From NCBI GenBank assembly GCA_034716535.1, contig JAYEJW010000088.1:1-16317 (forward strand): a stretch of DNA of 16,317 nucleotides, written 5' to 3'. Under the pieces are notes generated by a model, which did no database searches, was not told the origin of the DNA, and saw nothing but the letters and a program-made list of their open reading frames with translations. Below are positions 1 through 8,807 of the stretch, in pieces; positions within the stretch are counted from its first letter, which is position 1; each line of letters opens with the position of its first letter. The DNA is from JAYEJW01 sp034716535. Lineage in GTDB: Bacteria; Pseudomonadota; Gammaproteobacteria; Chromatiales; Chromatiaceae. The translations under genes and the position numbers were made by a program.

Positions 1-669
1 CAGGGGGCGAGCTTCAAGGCGGCGATGTTGCGCGGGGCCGACCTGACGGGTGCCGACTTGAACGGCGCGGCGTTCGGCGATGATTTCGTAGGGAATGCGG
101 CGGTGCTCGCCGAGTGCAAGCTCGTGGACGCCCGTGTCACCGCCTGTGAGATGCCATATGTAGACCTGCAGGGGGCGGATCTCTCGGGTACGGATCTCTG
201 TCGCGCCGACCTGCACAACGCCAAGCTTCGCAACGCCGTGATGCGAAAGACTACTGTCGGCTCGGCGCTCCTCCTCGAAGCCGATCTTCGCGGCGCCGAT
301 CTGACGGAGGCCTATCTGTGTAATGCGCGTCTGAATGGCGCCAACCTCACAGGCGCGAAACTGGACCGCGCGCGGCTGGGCGGAGACGACTGCCTGCCTG
401 CCACCCTCAACCGCGCGATCCTGGTTCGAGCCAGCCTCGTGGGGGCGAGGCTTTGCGGCGTGTCCCTGATGCGGGCGGATCTCTCCCGCTCCGATGTCAC
501 GGACGCGGATTTTAGTGGAGCCGACTTGACGCTGGCGAATTTGCGGGCGGCGCATCTCACGGGCGCGAACTTCGAGGGCGTGGATCTGACCACCACCACG
601 CTCGCTTTCGCGGGCTTGTCGGCGGCGAGGAACGTCAGCCTCCAGTTTTCCAAGGCGAACGTCCGGTAA
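1..669 (+). CDS. Pentapeptide-repeat protein, 5' end outside window
   Basis: The frame is open from base 1 (it reads QGASFKAAMLRGADLTGADL) to TAA at 667-669, so the gene starts upstream of the window; the ATG at 25 is only an internal Met. Nearly all 222 visible residues follow the A(D/N)LXX five-residue repeat, for example GADL, RADL, NANL and GANF, with short interruptions near residues 30-55 and 128-145. Such repeats fold into a right-handed quadrilateral beta-helix. Family members range from gyrase-binding DNA mimics (Qnr/MfpA type) to repeat domains fused to effectors or kinases. Nothing visible chooses among these, and no catalytic domain, signal peptide or membrane span is seen in this part. 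No gene follows in the same direction except the nhaR remnant 84 bp on. The family is certain; the function is unknown. Confidence 0.9.
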   Translation, partial: QGASFKAAMLRGADLTGADLNGAAFGDDFVGNAAVLAECKLVDARVTACEMPYVDLQGADLSGTDLCRADLHNAKLRNAVMRKTTVGSALLLEADLRGADLTEAYLCNARLNGANLTGAKLDRARLGGDDCLPATLNRAILVRASLVGARLCGVSLMRADLSRSDVTDADFSGADLTLANLRAAHLTGANFEGVDLTTTTLAFAGLSAARNVSLQFSKANVR

Positions 670-752
670 CGGTCGTCCGCGGCCACATGGGACGCCGACG
701 CTCCCACTCGAATGGCCTCACGTAGATAGCTTAAAGGGGCCATGCTCGTATT

Positions 753-1202
753 TTGGAGCACCGCACCGACATGACTCAGAGATCGAGAAATAATTCGAAC
801 TTGGCCCCGTTCTCCCTTCAGTCGCTGCATTGTGCGCCCGTGTTGCTGCCCGCGCCCGACACGGCCCTTTACGGCGCGTTGCGGCAGTGGTTCCAGCGGT
901 TACGCATAGCGCCCACTATCGTCGGGGAATTTGACGACAGCGCCCTGATGAAGGTATTCGGCCAAGCGGGTGTCGGCGTTTTCTGCGCACCTTCCGTGAT
1001 AGAGAGGGAAGTACGGGAACAGTATGATGTCGAGGCGATCGGGCGCACGAAGGAGATACGGGAACGCTTCTACCTCATCTCCACGGAGCGCAGGCTCGGG
1101 AACCCTGCCGTCGTCGCGGTCAGCCGGGCCGCTCACCAGATCGTTTTCCGTCAAGATTATGGCGACTCATCGCCCTCCGCCCCTTCGCGCACCAGTTCGT
1201 AA
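753..1202 (+). pseudogene. nhaR: C-terminal remnant of LysR-type activator NhaR
   Basis: From about base 810 to 1150 the translation matches the last third of NhaR, the LysR-family activator of Na+/H+ antiporter genes. Diagnostic stretches are VLLPAPDTALYGALRQWF, IVGEFDDSALMKVFGQAG and ERFYLISTERRLGNPAVVAV; the E. coli counterparts include LLIPGRRSMLGRKLLNWF and ILGEFDDAALMKAFG. A full NhaR is about 300 residues. Here the N-terminal winged helix-turn-helix and about half of the effector domain are absent. The only start in the frame is a TTG at 753 without a clear ribosome-binding site, and residues before about 20 are not NhaR-like. The bases between the pentapeptide gene and this fragment show no missing NhaR parts in any frame, so this is a deletion rather than a frameshift. 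The 3' end runs 46 bp into the convergent antiporter gene. Remnant identity is confident; the exact left edge is not. Confidence 0.85.
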
Positions 1203-2878
1203 CCTCTGTTTCTAATGCCCTGCATCAGCAATTCGACGTTGTCCGCAGGTGCACCGACCATTTGGAGTGCTTCCGCACCGAGGCGCAGACTGGCTTCGAT
1301 TGTTTCCGGAAATGCTTGGGTCGCTCCGGCCTGGAGGAGGCGGGCGCTTGCTTCGAGGTCCCGAGCGCGCACAATGATCGGCACCCGAGGGTAGGTGTTG
1401 CGCAGGTGAGCGACCGTGCGCAACGCGGTGGCGCTGGGGTCGATGGTGAGCACAACCAGGGAGGCCCGCTCCGCATGGGTGGCGGCGAGCAGTTCGGGGT
1501 CGGAGATGTCTCCATACAGCACGGGATGGCCATCCGCCCGCCCTTGCGCCACTCGTTCAGGGTTGCTGTCAAAGGCGACGAAGGGAATTCCGCTTGCCTG
1601 TAGCAGCGTGGCTACGGTGTGACCCATGCGACCGTAACCGCCGATCAACACCTGCCTCTCCGACACTTCCTGCACGTCGGCGGGCAGACCTTGGGACCCG
1701 TTGCGTTTGCCTTCGAGTCGACGGGCCAGCCCGTCGCCGAAACGCACCAGCAGCGGCGTAACCAGCATACTCAGGGAAATCACGCCCACGGCCATGATGA
1801 AGGTGGCCTCGTCGATGACCTCCAGAACCAGGGCGGACCCAAAAAGCACGAAACCGAATTCGCCTGCCTGGGCAAGCAGGAAAGTGATGCGCACGGAATC
1901 AGCACGGGAGTATCCGAAGGCGAGCGCCAACGGAAACAGCACCATAAGCTTGATGCCGATCAGGACAGCAGTGTGCCCAACGAATTCGAGCGGCCGTTCG
2001 GCCAGTTCCCCGAGGTCGATGGACATGCCCACGGCCACGAAAAACAGGCTCATCAACAGGCCTTTGTAGGGCTCTATGTGGGCACGGACCTGCATATTGT
2101 AGCGCGACCCGGAGAGCAGCATACCCATGATGAAGGCGCCCAGCGCCATGGAGAGTCCTGCCTGGTGCATGGCCCAAGCCGCCAAGAACACCGCCAGCAA
2201 TACCACCAGCAGAAATGCCTCGCGGTTGTCGTGGCGCGCCAGCCACTCCAACGCGAAAGGGACCACTCGAAGGCCGAAGACCCCGAGGACCGCGAACATG
2301 CCGCCCAGGATGAGCAACTGTTCCCATAGCGGGACGCCGGAGGCGATCACGGCGGTGTCGGATAACAGCGGTACCAGGGCGAGCAGCGGTACCACGGCGA
2401 GGTCCTGCATCAACAGCACCGCGAATGCGCCGGTGCCGTGGCTGCTGGCGAACTCCCCCCGCTCTTGCAGCAGTTGCATGACGAAGGCGGTGGAGGAGAG
2501 CGACAGGGTGAGGCCGATGAGCAGCGCCGTTTTCCAGGATTCCACGCCCGATGACACATACAATGCGATGGCGAGAGCGGCCAGCAGGATCTGAAACGAG
2601 CCGAGACCGAACAAGTCCCGGCGCAGCGACCACAAGCGGCTTGGCTTCATTTCCAGGCCGATCACGAAAAGCAGCAACACCACCCCCAATTCAGTGAAGT
2701 GCCGCACATCCTCCACATGGGCTGTCACATCGGGGCCCGGGGAGTGGGGGCCGACCACCACGCCCGCGACGAGCAACCCGAGCACCGAGCCGAGGCCGAG
2801 GTGGCGGAAAAGCGCGACCGCCACCGATGTGACGGCCAGCAGCAGCAAGGCGGATACGATGAAACTGTCTAGGTGCAC
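1157..2878 (-). CDS. KefB/KefC-like monovalent cation:proton antiporter (CPA2) with RCK domain
   Basis: This 573-residue inner-membrane protein has the two-part layout of CPA2 antiporters. Residues about 5-385 form a bundle of roughly 12 hydrophobic spans, and residues about 408-530 form a cytoplasmic RCK/TrkA-N Rossmann domain with the nucleotide-binding GGYGRMG at 413-419. The membrane part contains the MQDLAVVPL motif (Gln158-Asp159), the Q-D pair of Kef-type K+ transporters in place of the D-D of Na+ types, so K+ efflux is the likely activity. A KefC-type glutathione site cannot be judged by eye. The start is GTG at 2878, preceded by GAGGACAGA, a good ribosome-binding site. A TATGAT hexamer (2911-2916, complement) could be a -10 box but lacks a convincing -35. 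The C-terminus overlaps the convergent nhaR remnant, an arrangement that suggests the activator once regulated this transporter. The family call is firm; the ion is inferred. Confidence 0.93.
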   Translation of the reverse strand: MHLDSFIVSALLLLAVTSVAVALFRHLGLGSVLGLLVAGVVVGPHSPGPDVTAHVEDVRHFTELGVVLLLFVIGLEMKPSRLWSLRRDLFGLGSFQILLAALAIALYVSSGVESWKTALLIGLTLSLSSTAFVMQLLQERGEFASSHGTGAFAVLLMQDLAVVPLLALVPLLSDTAVIASGVPLWEQLLILGGMFAVLGVFGLRVVPFALEWLARHDNREAFLLVVLLAVFLAAWAMHQAGLSMALGAFIMGMLLSGSRYNMQVRAHIEPYKGLLMSLFFVAVGMSIDLGELAERPLEFVGHTAVLIGIKLMVLFPLALAFGYSRADSVRITFLLAQAGEFGFVLFGSALVLEVIDEATFIMAVGVISLSMLVTPLLVRFGDGLARRLEGKRNGSQGLPADVQEVSERQVLIGGYGRMGHTVATLLQASGIPFVAFDSNPERVAQGRADGHPVLYGDISDPELLAATHAERASLVVLTIDPSATALRTVAHLRNTYPRVPIIVRARDLEASARLLQAGATQAFPETIEASLRLGAEALQMVGAPADNVELLMQGIRNRGYELVREGAEGDESP

Positions 2879-2906
2879 TCTGTCCTCGGTTCAATGGAAA
2901 ACCTTT

Positions 2907-3170
2907 TCAGATCATACCGGTCCGCTGAGCACCGGAGTATCGGATGCGCTTACGGTCGGCGACGACCGTGAGATCCTCGCCCTCCATGGCGCTGGCGCCG
3001 CGGGCCTGCTTTGCGATCTTGGCGAGTTGGCTGCGGTCATTGCCGACATTCGTCGCCTCGTGTGCGACGATCAGATGGTGTTCGGCCTCCAGCGCGGTCT
3101 GCACGTTGCAGCCCACCATCCCGGTTCCGGGACCGCTGGTGGCCATGGAACGCGCATCGGGATCGGTCAT
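2907..3170 (-). pseudogene. IS1182-type transposase fragment
   Basis: The 87-codon frame reads DPDARSMATSGPGTGMVGCN, then HHLIVAHEATNVGNDRSQLA, then LTVVADR, the central segment of the DDE transposases of IS1182-type elements. In intact proteins this is followed by a Gly-Tyr-rich stretch (ADRGYF and on). Here homology stops right after ADR (about base 2952) and the frame ends in unrelated residues. About 70 of the roughly 450-500 residues remain, so most of the catalytic core is gone and no terminal inverted repeats were found. The piece lies between the antiporter gene and the amgK-like gene, directly downstream of amgK on the same strand. A short CT/GC-rich motif, ctctgcgcctctgcgcgg (3182-3199), borders its upstream edge. 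It is best read as a scar of an old insertion. Confidence 0.8.
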
Positions 3171-3226
3171 CGCTCTGTTTTCTCTGCGCCTCTGCGCGGC
3201 AAAGAATGGCGATGTAGAAGCGCCGA

Positions 3227-4213
<987 letters not shown>

Positions 4214-4416
4214 TGTTCGTCTCCTCCGACGTACCAGAAACAACTGCATAGGCCCCTTTCGACGCGGAACAAGGGCGCACCCTATTCTTCCCCCCGGGAC
4301 CGCGCACGGCCACACAGCCGTGACCGCCGAGCTTGCCAACCCTTCTCCCAGGCGTATCCCGGCGCTCAAGCAGCACCCGGTCGATGCTTTTAGTGCCGAA
4401 GTCCGCGGGAAATCGC

Positions 4417-4422
4417 TAAAAT
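4417..4422 (+). promoter_or_regulatory. Possible -10 element of the lptD promoter
   Basis: TAAAAT in the context cgctaaaatgc fits a sigma70 -10 hexamer (5 of 6). No good -35 is seen at 16-18 bp. If it is real, the transcript would begin near 4429, which would rule out the ATG at 4421 as the lptD start and favour the GTG at 4511. A sigma-E-type promoter, known for E. coli lptD, was not recognised. Confidence 0.3.
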
Positions 4423-4510
4423 GCTCTCTTTGCCCAACGGAGCCCGAATCCGGCGCCGGGCGCAACCTTGGCGGCGACCTCGATCCAGCCTCCCGAAAGC
4501 AACCAGAATC

Positions 4511-7483
4511 GTGCCATCGACTAACCGACACCGAATCGTCTGCCTCATGACGCTCCTGCTGGCGGCGACTGTTTCGTCCGCCGGAGCGACGGATGGCTGG
4601 AGCTGCGTCGCAGGCCCGGACGGCGACGGCTGGGTGTGCAGTGGACAAGGCGACACTGCACGCCCTGGGCCACCATCGCCACGGAGGGACGCCAAGCCCC
4701 TCGCGGGCAAAGAGCACCATGCGGACTCGGGTACGAGTGTACCCGCAAAAGCAACGCGCCAAACCGAACGAGCGGTGGATTCGGGTATCGACTCGGCCCC
4801 GTCCCGCCAGCCGCCCAAGTCAACGACATCTTCCGCCTCCCAGCCCTCTGACGGGAAGAAACGGGAGACTCCGCTCGCCAAGTCCGACCGGCGCGGCGAG
4901 AAGAACAAAGTCACTGCGTCGCAGGCCCCCGCCCCTGAGCGCTCTGCACCGAAGTCCCCTCAGCCAAAAGACACCGCCAAACCTTCGACAGCACAGGCCG
5001 CCGAGACACGGCACGACATCGCGCAGTCGCCCGTCGCGGGCGCCGGAAGCGCCGACTCAGGCATAGACGATGCAGGTAAGACACGACCGTCACCTGCCGA
5101 GGCGGCCAACACGCAATCGACGGAGCCTGTGGCGACCAGTTCGCCGCCCGCCGTCAGCGACCGCGCTCAACCCGCTGCTTCGACCGAGGCCCCGACCGGC
5201 ACCGCAGGCGAGGGAGCCGAAAAGACCAAGGCCCGCCCCGGCAGTGCGGCAGCTGCACAGGACGCCGACGTTTCGTCCTCTGTTACAGCCAAGCACACCG
5301 ACACCGGCCGGCTCTTCGAAGGCTTGCCTTGGGAGTACTGCGGACCACGTCCTCTGCGGCTGGGGCGAGCGGTTCCTCCCCCGGAGCCCACCGGCGAAGA
5401 ACCCGTCAACATCAGCGCCGATGCGCTCGGCTACGACGAAAACCTGGATCTGCTGACGCTCAGCGGAGACATCCAGCTCGATCAAGGCCATCGACACATC
5501 CAAGCCGACGAGATGACCTACGATGCGAATAGCGCGGACGTGGTCGCCACCGGCAACGCCTACTTCGCTCATCCATGGATGCGCATCGTCGGCACCAGAG
5601 CGGAGATGAACCTGGAGACCGATCAGGGCAGCATCTGGAACACCCACTATCGCCTCACCGGGCCGATCAACGCACGGGGTTCCGCGGATCAGGCGGATCT
5701 TGTCGATCCCACGCTCACGCGCTACCGGAATATCACCTATACCGCCTGTCCGCCGGGTCGAAACGACTGGTCCCTGCAGGCGTCCGAGCTCGAAATCGAC
5801 CGGGCCGAGGGAAAAGGCGTAGCGCGACACGCCAAGCTGCGGGTCGGCGACGTGCCGATTCTCTACACCCCGTACCTGTCCTTCCCCATCGACGACCGGC
5901 GCAAGAGCGGTGTCCTGGTCCCCTCGATCGGCAACTCGGATGAAAACGGGTTCGACGTAACCATACCCTACTACGTGAATATCGCGCCAAACATGGATGC
6001 GACGCTGTTCCCCCGCTACATGAGCAAGCGCGGCGGGATGCTCGGGGCGGAGCTCCGCTATCTGACGCGGCAGCAGCGGCTCGAGCTCTACGGGGAGGTT
6101 ATCCCCCAGGATCGCCAGTTCAAAGACAACGGCACTCGTGGCGCACTGCGTCTCGAACAGAGTGGACGCTATGGATCCAGCTGGTCCTCCTACGTGAATT
6201 TCAACGCGGTCTCGGACGACGAGTACCTGGAGGACTTCGGCAACCGGCTCGAAATCACCAGTCTGCGCAACATCGAGCGACGGGGGGACCTCGTCTACTC
6301 GGGCAAGGGGTGGCGCCTTCTGACTCGCCTGCAGGACTTCCAAACCGTCGACGCCAGTATCCCACCCGAATCCCGGCCTTACGGGCGATTGCCGGAACTG
6401 TTATTGACCCTGTCACCGCGCCGCTTGGGTCCAGGCATCGAGCTCGGGCTTGACGGCGAGTACGATTACTTCGACAACAGCGCCAGAGTCAACGGTCATC
6501 GCCTGGCCGTGCAACCCTATGCGCGCTGGCCCCTGCGCCGTCCCTACGGTCACCTCATTCCCAGGGTCAACCTCTATTCCGCCACCTACGGGTTGCGGAA
6601 CCAGGATCCGGGAGACCCGGATAACCCCTCTTATGCCATACCGAGCGTCAACCTGGACGGTACGCTGATTTTCGAGCGCAACATCTCCTGGCTGGGCCAG
6701 GAGTCGCTGCAAACGCTGGAGCCGAGGCTCTTCTACCTCTACACACCCTTCGATGATCAAGAAGACACACCGGTTTTCGATAGCTCGGAGCTGAGCTTCA
6801 GCTTCAACAGCCTGTTCCGGCAGAACCGATTCACGGGTCGCGATCGCATTGGAGACGCGAACCAGTTGACGCTCGGCCTGACATCACGAACCCTGGCGAC
6901 CCGATCAGGTTACGAGCTGCTGCGCGCCAGCATCGGACAGATCCTCTATTTCAGGGATCGGGACGTTCAGATCAGCGGGCCGTCTGAAGACGCGGGCAGC
7001 TCCGCCATCGCCGGCGAGTTCTCGGCCCGCTTTCTTCCCAATTGGAGCGGTCGTGCGAGCTTCCAATGGGACCCCAACAAGGACGAGGAGCAGTCGGAAA
7101 AGCGGGTTCTGGAGCTGCACTACGAGACTCCCGAGGAGCACCTGGTTAACCTCGCCTATCGTTTCGATCTGGGCACGAGCGAGGAGACCCGCTACGAGGA
7201 CACCGACATCTCCTTCCGCTGGCCCGTCAACCCGAAGCTGCAGTTCGTGGGGCGTTGGTTCTACTCCCTCCTGCACAGTGAAACCATCGAGGCGTTCGCC
7301 GGTGTCGAGTATGGCCAATGCTGCTGGCGCATGCGCCTGCTCGGACGCCACCTCAAGAACAAGCCCGACAGCGAGGGGAACACGACCATCATGGTGCAGA
7401 TGGAGCTCGCGGGGCTCGGAACCATCGGACAGCAAGTCGACAAATTCCTGGAGCGCGGTATCTATGGCTATCATGCAGAGTAA
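4511..7483 (+). CDS. lptD: LPS-assembly protein LptD with enlarged N-terminal linker
   Basis: LptD is the outer-membrane beta-barrel that, with lipoprotein LptE, inserts lipopolysaccharide into the outer leaflet. From GTG 4511 it has 990 residues, against about 780-930 usually. Order: signal peptide (1-26, RHRIVCLMTLLLAATVSSAGA), a short W-S-C...GWVC segment (Cys32, Cys43), a Lys/Ala/Pro/Ser-rich region (about 50-270), the WEYCGPRP motif (Cys277), the OstA/LptA-like jelly roll from about 297 (VNISADALGYD), then the barrel, with PYYVNIAPNMDATLFPRYMSKRG and a late Cys937-Cys938 pair. Together with Cys413 (TACPPG) this matches the two interdomain disulfides of E. coli LptD. The frame is open back to ATG 4421, but that start would put about 30 Arg-rich residues before the signal peptide. 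Neither start has a strong ribosome-binding site. surA begins inside the 3' end. Confidence 0.95.
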   Translation: MPSTNRHRIVCLMTLLLAATVSSAGATDGWSCVAGPDGDGWVCSGQGDTARPGPPSPRRDAKPLAGKEHHADSGTSVPAKATRQTERAVDSGIDSAPSRQPPKSTTSSASQPSDGKKRETPLAKSDRRGEKNKVTASQAPAPERSAPKSPQPKDTAKPSTAQAAETRHDIAQSPVAGAGSADSGIDDAGKTRPSPAEAANTQSTEPVATSSPPAVSDRAQPAASTEAPTGTAGEGAEKTKARPGSAAAAQDADVSSSVTAKHTDTGRLFEGLPWEYCGPRPLRLGRAVPPPEPTGEEPVNISADALGYDENLDLLTLSGDIQLDQGHRHIQADEMTYDANSADVVATGNAYFAHPWMRIVGTRAEMNLETDQGSIWNTHYRLTGPINARGSADQADLVDPTLTRYRNITYTACPPGRNDWSLQASELEIDRAEGKGVARHAKLRVGDVPILYTPYLSFPIDDRRKSGVLVPSIGNSDENGFDVTIPYYVNIAPNMDATLFPRYMSKRGGMLGAELRYLTRQQRLELYGEVIPQDRQFKDNGTRGALRLEQSGRYGSSWSSYVNFNAVSDDEYLEDFGNRLEITSLRNIERRGDLVYSGKGWRLLTRLQDFQTVDASIPPESRPYGRLPELLLTLSPRRLGPGIELGLDGEYDYFDNSARVNGHRLAVQPYARWPLRRPYGHLIPRVNLYSATYGLRNQDPGDPDNPSYAIPSVNLDGTLIFERNISWLGQESLQTLEPRLFYLYTPFDDQEDTPVFDSSELSFSFNSLFRQNRFTGRDRIGDANQLTLGLTSRTLATRSGYELLRASIGQILYFRDRDVQISGPSEDAGSSAIAGEFSARFLPNWSGRASFQWDPNKDEEQSEKRVLELHYETPEEHLVNLAYRFDLGTSEETRYEDTDISFRWPVNPKLQFVGRWFYSLLHSETIEAFAGVEYGQCCWRMRLLGRHLKNKPDSEGNTTIMVQMELAGLGTIGQQVDKFLERGIYGYHAE

Positions 7484-8801
7484 GAGCAGTTGCGGCGGGT
7501 ACTTCGGACGCAGAGGGACATTGACGCTGCTGATCTGCATCCTGACGCTCAGCGCTCCCGCGGCGGCAATCGAGGAGCTGGACTCGATCGTAGCGGTTGT
7601 GAACGGAGACGTCATCGTACGCAGCGAGCTCGAGCACGAGATCGACCTTGTAATTCCCCAACTGCAGGGCCGGAGTACCGAAGTACCGCCTCGCTCCGTG
7701 CTCGCTCGCCAGGTTCTGGACCGCATCATCCTAAAGCGCCTGCAGATTCAGCAGGCCGAGGCATTGGGGATCGAGGTGGACGATGCGATGTTGACCCAGG
7801 CGATAACCAACATCGCAGCGCGCAATGGCATGACGCTGGAAGACCTGCGCAACACCCTGGAAACCGGCGGTATCCGGTTCGAGGATTTTCGCGAGGATAC
7901 GCGCATGCAGATCCTCACGTCCCGCCTCCAGGCTCAGGAGGTGGTCAAGAACATCACAGTGACCGATCAGGAGATCGACCGCTTCCTCGAGCAAGAGTCG
8001 GGTCGACTGATCGAGCGCACAGACGTGCGCCTCTCGCACATTCTGATCGCCGTGCCGGAAGGCGCTTCCGATGAAGAGGTCCAGAAGGCCCAGGCGAAGG
8101 CCCAGAGTCTGGTCAAGCGCCTGCGCACGGGTGCCGACTTTGCACAAATCGCCCTGCGCAATTCCGACGGGCGAAAGGCCCTGGAAGGCGGCGACCTGGG
8201 CTGGTTCAGCATGGGGGAGGTGCCGTCGCTGGTGCAGGATCCGGCCCACACCATGGCCAAGGGCGAGATCAGCGAACCCCTACGCAGTCCCAGCGGTTTT
8301 CATATCGTAAAGGTGGCGGACGTCAAGGGCACCGGTCCCGAGATCGTCACCCAGACCAACGCCCGTCACATACTCGTGCGGACCAACGAGGTGGTCTCGG
8401 ACGACGACGCCAGGACCCGCCTCGAACAGTTGCGGCTTCGCATCGTCGGCGGCGACGACTTCGCCACCCTCGCCCGCTCCCATTCGGACGATACGGGTTC
8501 CGCACTCAAGGGGGGAGACCTCGGGTGGGTCAATCCGGGAGACACGGTCCCGGAGTTCGAGCGAGAAATGAATGCGCTGGCTCCCAACGCGGTCAGCAGG
8601 CCCTTCAAGAGCACCTTCGGCTGGCATGTCGTGCAGGTGATCGAGCGGCGCCGCCAAGACACCACGGAAGAGATAATGCGGCTCAAGGCCCGGGAGGCGA
8701 TCCGCGAGCGCAAGGCGGACGAGGCCACTGAGGTATGGCTGCGAAGGTTGCGGGACGAGGCCTACGTCGAGATGCGCCTCGAGAGCGAGGAGGAGGAGTA
8801 G
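7464..8801 (+). CDS. surA: Periplasmic chaperone/peptidyl-prolyl isomerase SurA
   Basis: SurA escorts unfolded outer-membrane proteins, notably LptD, across the periplasm to the BAM complex. The 445-residue product has a signal peptide (1-35, ending SAPAAA), the chaperone N-domain (about 38-180, beginning ELDSIVAVVNGDVIVRSELE), parvulin domain 1 (from 187, VRLSHILIAVPEG, with GGDLGWFSMGEVP) and parvulin domain 2 (from about 298, NARHILVRTNEV, with GGDLGWVNPGDTVPEFE), then a short acidic tail (ESEEEE). Length and order match E. coli SurA (428). ATG 7464 is chosen because GGAG lies 10 nt upstream; ATG 7473 is an alternative. The start overlaps the lptD stop by 20 bp, so translation is probably coupled to its own client. 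Confidence 0.95.
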   Translation: MAIMQSKSSCGGYFGRRGTLTLLICILTLSAPAAAIEELDSIVAVVNGDVIVRSELEHEIDLVIPQLQGRSTEVPPRSVLARQVLDRIILKRLQIQQAEALGIEVDDAMLTQAITNIAARNGMTLEDLRNTLETGGIRFEDFREDTRMQILTSRLQAQEVVKNITVTDQEIDRFLEQESGRLIERTDVRLSHILIAVPEGASDEEVQKAQAKAQSLVKRLRTGADFAQIALRNSDGRKALEGGDLGWFSMGEVPSLVQDPAHTMAKGEISEPLRSPSGFHIVKVADVKGTGPEIVTQTNARHILVRTNEVVSDDDARTRLEQLRLRIVGGDDFATLARSHSDDTGSALKGGDLGWVNPGDTVPEFEREMNALAPNAVSRPFKSTFGWHVVQVIERRRQDTTEEIMRLKAREAIRERKADEATEVWLRRLRDEAYVEMRLESEEEE

Positions 8802-8807
8802 CTTCAG

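Noticed and set aside
1619..2329. A 236-codon plus-strand frame, His/Gln-rich
   Set aside because: It is a shadow of the antiporter gene on the other strand, with no recognisable domain.
4214..4762. Long N-terminal extension of the amgK-like frame (to 511 residues)
   Set aside because: The extra residues are not family-like, while ATG 4213 has a strong GGAGGAG ribosome-binding site and gives the normal AmgK length.
5090..6343. A 417-codon minus-strand frame inside lptD
   Set aside because: It is antisense to lptD, whose translation clearly matches LptD; long opposite frames are common in GC-rich coding DNA.
7053..7463. Upstream extension of the surA frame
   Set aside because: It overlaps lptD in another frame and has no SurA-like residues; the signal peptide begins after ATG 7464.
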